Part shown: piece after piece, positions 7,046 through 11,087 of the stretch
Numbering within the stretch: position 1 is the stretch's first letter
How the letters are laid out: each line of letters opens with the position of its first letter
Assembly (NCBI GenBank): GCA_012798865.1
Contig: JAAZMK010000141.1
Coordinates: 1-11,087 of the forward strand
Length of the DNA stretch: 11,087 bases
Direction: 5' to 3'
DNA from: Clostridiaceae bacterium
Lineage (GTDB): Bacteria; Bacillota; Clostridia; Saccharofermentanales; DTU023
Position numbers and translations under genes: made by a program
Notes under the pieces: model-generated
Told to the model about the DNA's origin: nothing
Seen by the model: only the letters and a program-made list of their open reading frames with translations
Databases searched by the model: none

Positions 7046-9460
7046 ATGTCATATCTTTGTCAATTAGAAAATTTTGAATATAGTTGCTGCAGGGATTACG
7101 AGTCTGCCTACAAACATGTGGGAAAACCCTACATCAGAAAAGATGCCGTTGAAAAGGTGACGGGGCAAGCGACTTATGCATTTGACATGGAACTGCCCGG
7201 CATGCTCCACGCAAAGACACTGCACTCACCCTACGCTAGAGCGAGAATTGTCTCGATCGACACGAGCAAGGCGAGAGCGCTGTATGGCGTCAAAGCCTGT
7301 CTGTGCGGAAAAGATGCCAATACGAAAGTCGGTCTTTACATGCAGGACAAAATGGTCTTTGCCAGCGGCGAAACACGCTATCAGGGAGAGGTCGTCGCTG
7401 CCGTTGCCGCCACTACGGAAGCGATTGCGGAGCGCGCCATTTCCCTCATCGAAGTCGAGTACGAAGTGCTCGAACCGGTGATCAATGTCGACCAAGCGCT
7501 TGAAGCGAAGACACTCGTCCACCCGGACATCAATACGATACAACATACTGTGGGCGTCTTCTTCCCGCAACCCGATACCAACATCGCGAGCCTCAACACG
7601 AGTCGTCGCGGTAGTCTCGTAAAGGGTTTCGATGAAGCCGACCTCATCGTTGAGAACGAATTCTCGTTACCTGCAGTCGCGCACGTTCCGCTTGAGACGC
7701 ACGTGGCGATCGTCGAAGCCGATCCTTACACTGATAAAATCCGCATATGGTCCTCTGCGCAATCACCGTTCGCTTTGAGACAGATGATGGCTGCCGCATT
7801 CGACGTAAAAGAATCCGATATAGAAGTACACATCCCTTATGTCGGCGGAGCTTTCGGAGGGAAAGCCGGTATTCACCTTGAGCCGCTGGTCACCTTGTTG
7901 TCACGAGCGGCGGGCGGAGTCCCTGTCAAGCTGCGCATGACGCGTGAACAGGAATTCAACTATATGCCGACGCGTGCCGGCATGCGCGGAAGGATCAAGT
8001 CGGGCGTCACGAAAGACGGCAAGATCACGGCAACTGAGATCGTGTACGACTGGGATAGCGGTGCCTATGCCGACTACGGCGTCAACGTTGGTAAAACTGC
8101 CGTGTACGGAGGACTCGGACCTTACGACATTGAAAATGCGAGCATCGTCTCGAACACGATCTACACGAACAAGGTCTTCAGTACTGCGTATCGCGGCTTC
8201 GGTCACCTTGAAACTCTCTGGACGGTTGAACGTCAAACCGATATTCTCTCACAGAAACTCGGGATCGACCCATATGAATTCCGCATGATGAACATGTTGA
8301 AGCCGGGGTCAAAGACGATTTCAGAAGAAGTCATCACGGAGAGCTCGGGTAGTCCTTGCGACTGCCTCTCCGCCGTCGTCAAAGAGATTGGATGGACAGG
8401 ACGCAAGACACAAGAAGAGCGTGAGAAAGAGTGGAAAACAGGTAAAGTGCGCGGCAAGGGCTTCGCCATGATTCAAAAGGCGCCAGCGATGCCTGCTAAC
8501 ACTGCCACATCCGTCATCATGCAGATGGTGGGAGACGGACACGTCAACATCATGATGGGCGCCGTCGATTATGGTCAAGGAGCGCTCACGGCACTTGCTC
8601 AGATCGCTGCGCAGGAACTCGATATTCCGTTCGACATGGTCAAGGTCATCCCGCAAACCAATACAGAGACTAACCCGTACGACTGGAACACCGTGGCGTC
8701 TAAACTCACCTTTATGGCGGGCAACGCCGTCATTCAAGCGAGTCGTCGCATGGTCGATCAATTGAAAGACGTCGCGGCACGGGCGCTTCGCTGCTCCCCC
8801 GACGTGTTAGGTCATGCCGATGGGTACATCTACAAAAAGCATATGCCGGAAATCCGCATTGCTTACAAGGACATGGCACTCGGCTATGCTTATCCGGATG
8901 GCATGGGAATAGGCGGACCGATCATCTCGCACGGCGTTTGCATGGCGGACGGTCTGACAAACCTCGATCCCGAAACAGGTAAAGGGTTGCCGGCTCTCGC
9001 TTGGACATTTGGAGCGCACGCTGTCGAGATTGAACTTGATGTCGAAACAGGTAACATCGATGTTCTGAAAGTCGCATCGGCGTTCGACATCGGTCAGGTC
9101 ATCAACGAGAGAATGGTTTATAGCCAAGTCATTGGCGGCGTCATGCAGGGAATCGGATCGGCGATCCTCGAAGGATATAAGTTCAGCGATAACAACGTAC
9201 TATTGAACCCGTCCTTCACCGACAACAAGATTCCGACGATGAAAGATATGCCGTTCGAGGTCGTCCCGATTTACATCGAGAATCCTCAGTTAAATGGTCC
9301 CTACGGTGCGCGCGGCATAGCGGAACATACCATGATCTCCGTTCCCTCCGCGATCGGCAACGCTCTCTACGAGGCGACAGGCATCAACTTCTATCGTCTG
9401 CCGCTTACACCGGAGAACGTTATGCTCGGTATCCTGTCAGGAGAAAAAGACTGCAGGTAA
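7046..9460 (+). CDS. xdhA: Molybdenum hydroxylase (xanthine dehydrogenase family) molybdopterin-binding catalytic subunit
   Basis: An 804-residue catalytic subunit of the XdhA/CoxL type, which hydroxylates a heterocycle or aldehyde with water at a molybdenum centre. The first domain (a/b hammerhead) spans about residues 30-150 (GKPYIRKDAVEKVTGQATYAFDM). The cofactor-binding region follows with SSAQSPFALRQ (236-246), VGGAFGGK (266-273), AYRGFGH (381-387) and VDYGQGALT (507-515). The C-terminal GPYGARGIAEHT (751-762) supplies the catalytic glutamate, Glu760. Arg383 matches the substrate arginine of xanthine dehydrogenases, but Ala274 follows GGAFGGK where those enzymes have glutamate, so xanthine may not be the substrate. 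Residues 1-25 are an unusual leader with three cysteines (5, 14, 15). The gene starts three bases after the iron-sulphur gene, behind a GGAG site. It is the last gene of the operon. Nicotinate-dehydrogenase-like or other N-heterocycle specificity remains possible. Confidence 0.92.
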   Translation: MSYLCQLENFEYSCCRDYESAYKHVGKPYIRKDAVEKVTGQATYAFDMELPGMLHAKTLHSPYARARIVSIDTSKARALYGVKACLCGKDANTKVGLYMQDKMVFASGETRYQGEVVAAVAATTEAIAERAISLIEVEYEVLEPVINVDQALEAKTLVHPDINTIQHTVGVFFPQPDTNIASLNTSRRGSLVKGFDEADLIVENEFSLPAVAHVPLETHVAIVEADPYTDKIRIWSSAQSPFALRQMMAAAFDVKESDIEVHIPYVGGAFGGKAGIHLEPLVTLLSRAAGGVPVKLRMTREQEFNYMPTRAGMRGRIKSGVTKDGKITATEIVYDWDSGAYADYGVNVGKTAVYGGLGPYDIENASIVSNTIYTNKVFSTAYRGFGHLETLWTVERQTDILSQKLGIDPYEFRMMNMLKPGSKTISEEVITESSGSPCDCLSAVVKEIGWTGRKTQEEREKEWKTGKVRGKGFAMIQKAPAMPANTATSVIMQMVGDGHVNIMMGAVDYGQGALTALAQIAAQELDIPFDMVKVIPQTNTETNPYDWNTVASKLTFMAGNAVIQASRRMVDQLKDVAARALRCSPDVLGHADGYIYKKHMPEIRIAYKDMALGYAYPDGMGIGGPIISHGVCMADGLTNLDPETGKGLPALAWTFGAHAVEIELDVETGNIDVLKVASAFDIGQVINERMVYSQVIGGVMQGIGSAILEGYKFSDNNVLLNPSFTDNKIPTMKDMPFEVVPIYIENPQLNGPYGARGIAEHTMISVPSAIGNALYEATGINFYRLPLTPENVMLGILSGEKDCR

Positions 9461-9498
9461 CCTAAACGCTCGCAAATAATCACCGATCATTTGCATTC

Positions 9499-9533
9499 AA
9501 AGTGTCCCGGATGATCCGGGACACTTTTTGTTT
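9499..9533 (+). terminator. Strong intrinsic terminator of the hydroxylase operon
   Basis: AAAGTGTCCCGGA (9499-9511) pairs perfectly with TCCGGGACACTTT (9515-9527), thirteen pairs around a three-base loop. It is followed by a T-rich tract (TTTTTGTTT). The hairpin lies 38 bases after the catalytic subunit stop. Because the opposing bioY gene ends at 9541, the same palindrome probably also stops transcription arriving on the minus strand, though the T run in that direction is weak. Confidence 0.93.
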
Positions 9534-9540
9534 GCGCAGA

Positions 9541-10071
9541 TCATTCCGGTCGTACAGAGAAAAAAGACAAGCGATGCGCAAGGAACCAAGCCAGAACGGC
9601 TTTAAAAAAGTCCCCCGGCAAGAACATGACCATCCCCGTCATGAGAATATTCCAAAAAGAGAGTTTTTGGTTCATATAATAGCGAAGTACCAAGACCATG
9701 TACGGCAAACCGATCACATAGATAAGAAGCGTGACAATGACAAGATTAAGCACCATGTCGACACGTTTCTCGTTTCTCTTTTGTGTCAAATACGCTAGAA
9801 AAGGTGCCGCGACCACGAAAGCAAGAACAAACCCGAAACTGGGGGAAACGAAAGGTGAGGCACCCCCAAAAACAATCTTCAAGAGCATATGAAGCAACAT
9901 GGCAAGACACGCAGTCAGCGGCTTGAGAAGCAGTCCAGCCATTAGGACACCGAATGTCTGCAATGTGACGGGAACGGGTCCGACAGGAATTTGAATGAAA
10001 CCGAAGACAAACGTCAGCACGCCGAATAATGCGGCACGTGTCATCATCCTTGTCGTCACTTTCGTCTTCAT
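9541..10071 (-). CDS. bioY: BioY, substrate-binding (S) component of the biotin ECF transporter
   Basis: A 176-residue integral membrane protein of the BioY family that binds biotin and imports it, usually with the shared EcfA/EcfA'/EcfT module encoded elsewhere. The N-terminal half carries the hallmark GPVPVTLQTFGVLMAGLLL and SPFVSPSFGFVLAFV, within five or six hydrophobic spans. The C-terminal half has the usual LPGDFFKAVLAWFLA. The ATG at 10071 is chosen because the product then begins MKTKVTTRMMTRAALFGVLTF, as BioY proteins do. The ribosome site there is weak (ATAGG), and the longer in-frame extension to 10236 runs into birA, so it is rejected. It follows birA by 55 bases, which suggests co-transcription and joint service of biotin-dependent carboxylases. 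Size is normal. No ATPase gene is adjacent, so it may use a shared module or act alone. Confidence 0.92.
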   Translation of the reverse strand: MKTKVTTRMMTRAALFGVLTFVFGFIQIPVGPVPVTLQTFGVLMAGLLLKPLTACLAMLLHMLLKIVFGGASPFVSPSFGFVLAFVVAAPFLAYLTQKRNEKRVDMVLNLVIVTLLIYVIGLPYMVLVLRYYMNQKLSFWNILMTGMVMFLPGDFFKAVLAWFLAHRLSFFSVRPE

Positions 10072-10126
10072 CGTGCCTATCGGTCTTCCATGCAAACTCT
10101 TTCCGGGAAAAGGACGTACGCAAGAT

Positions 10127-11038
10127 TTAATAGCGCACAAGGATGACTTCGCCCGAGATAAGTTCGCGATTTTGACCATTCTCGTCGCGATACATAAGAG
10201 CGCCGTCATCTGAAATTCCAGACGGCACGATGGCACGTCCGTCGTCGAGAAAAATTTCCTTCCCTATTATGAAACAACGCTCACGATACTCATTGAGATA
10301 ATCGCGATTGGGAAGCGCGCGCACGATCTTCGTCAGCTCATTGATCATCATCGCGATGAGGACACTCCTATTAAAAACGAGGTTGCCTTGTTCGTCTACA
10401 AAGACAGCAGTCATATCAGTGCTCACGTTCGAACGATCCAAAACGTCGGACAAGGCGCCTGCCCTTTCCTGTAGCTCGGCAGGGTAACCGCCTTCAGGAC
10501 GCTCAAGATTTATACCGATACCGAGAACAATTGCCTTCTCATTCTCAGAATCAAACACAGGAATCGCTTCGGTCAAAATTCCGCCAATCTTCTTGCCGTC
10601 GAGAAAAATGTCATTAACCCATTTAATGTCGGCGACTATGCCAATTTCATTTTCGAGGACACGACAGACGGCAACGGCAGCCATCGTTGTCACAAGCGCC
10701 GCAGATTCTTCACGTTCCCAAGGAAATACGAGCGAAAAATAGAGTCCGACACCGTGCGGAGAATAAAAAGTCTTTCCGCGACGCCCCCTCCCCGCTGTCT
10801 GAGCGTTCGCCGTGATGAGACACGGGAGTTTCCCGCCAACCATCAGGCGCGCGACGCTGTTCGTGGAAGTGATCGTCTCAAAACAGCTAATACGCAAGTC
10901 GCCCAAATCATCGGATAAGCGACTTCTGATCGCTTCCTCTGATAACGGATATGATCCGCTCACTTGCCGACACTCTCGGTTTCGGACACCATCATTTTTA
11001 TAATACTGTCTTCCGAGCGCATCGATCATTTCCGGCAT
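10127..11038 (-). CDS. birA: Biotin--[acetyl-CoA-carboxylase] ligase, lacking a clear DNA-binding domain
   Basis: A 303-residue biotin protein ligase that activates biotin with ATP and attaches it to carboxylase carrier domains. The catalytic domain starts near residue 48 (LRISCFETITSTN). It has the biotin/AMP loop GRGRRGKTFYSP (83-94), KWVNDIFLDGKKIGG (139-153) and GIGINL (173-178), then a C-terminal SH3-like domain (about 255-303). The usual motif is KWPND; here proline is replaced by Val141. Full bifunctional BirA proteins carry an N-terminal winged helix of about 60 residues; only about 45 residues precede the ligase domain here, without an obvious helix-turn-helix, so DNA-binding repression is doubtful. 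The start is uncertain: ATG at 11038 or ATG at 11029, the latter nine bases after AAGAG. An in-frame stop just upstream (near 11041) limits extension. bioY follows in the same operon. Confidence 0.92.
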   Translation of the reverse strand: MPEMIDALGRQYYKNDGVRNRECRQVSGSYPLSEEAIRSRLSDDLGDLRISCFETITSTNSVARLMVGGKLPCLITANAQTAGRGRRGKTFYSPHGVGLYFSLVFPWEREESAALVTTMAAVAVCRVLENEIGIVADIKWVNDIFLDGKKIGGILTEAIPVFDSENEKAIVLGIGINLERPEGGYPAELQERAGALSDVLDRSNVSTDMTAVFVDEQGNLVFNRSVLIAMMINELTKIVRALPNRDYLNEYRERCFIIGKEIFLDDGRAIVPSGISDDGALMYRDENGQNRELISGEVILVRY

Positions 11039-11087
11039 CTCTTACGACCCCACGCTCTTGCGAACACCACCTTGCATTGATATGGAA

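Noticed and set aside
10072..10236. 55-residue N-terminal extension of BioY overlapping birA
   Set aside because: It is not hydrophobic, overlaps the end of birA, and BioY proteins begin at the MKTK position.
11026..11085. Open frame entering from the right edge on the minus strand and ending at a TGA that overlaps an internal birA ATG
   Set aside because: Only about 19 residues are visible, basic and without a recognisable motif. The ATGA overlap is suggestive of an upstream gene, but the evidence is too thin to call.
1..11087. Mobile elements, CRISPR arrays, tRNA or rRNA genes
   Set aside because: No transposase, integrase, repeat-spacer pattern or RNA gene was seen by eye on either strand. 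All stretches are explained by metabolic genes and short control regions.

Overview
The window looks like chromosomal DNA of a member of the Bacillota (Firmicutes), probably an anaerobe. This rests on strong AAGGAGG-type ribosome binding sites before most genes, a PucR-type regulator, a BioY/BirA pair, and moderate GC in genes with AT-rich gaps. I cannot name the species.

Layout. On the minus strand, from about 5100 down to the left edge, lies one tight operon. Its order is a PucR-family regulator, a DUF2877 protein (AllH/YlbF), the main body of FdrA (AllF), a free-standing 57-residue ORF matching the C-terminal tail of E. coli FdrA, and a DUF1116 protein (AllG/YlbE) cut by the window edge. 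In E. coli the AllF, AllG and AllH proteins together form oxamic transcarbamylase, which makes carbamoyl phosphate and oxamate from oxalurate. Divergently on the plus strand (5631-9460) is a three-gene molybdenum hydroxylase operon of the xanthine dehydrogenase family, in the order FAD subunit, [2Fe-2S] subunit, molybdopterin subunit. It ends at a strong hairpin terminator (9499-9533). Facing it on the minus strand is a biotin pair: biotin protein ligase (birA) followed by the biotin ECF-transporter S component (bioY).

How the parts fit. The roughly 520-bp gap between regulator and hydroxylase holds two extended -10 promoters facing opposite ways, a palindrome over the predicted regulator start site, and leader inverted repeats. 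The PucR protein therefore probably controls both arms. The simplest reading is a catabolic divergon for a purine or related N-heterocycle: the hydroxylase oxidises a ring compound, and the AllFGH-type enzyme phosphorolyses a downstream carbamoylated product so that carbamoyl phosphate can yield ATP. The substrate is not settled. The large subunit appears to lack the glutamate that binds xanthine in classical xanthine dehydrogenases. The most notable structural points are the split AllF/FdrA and the pairing of this rare carbamoyltransferase with a molybdenum hydroxylase.
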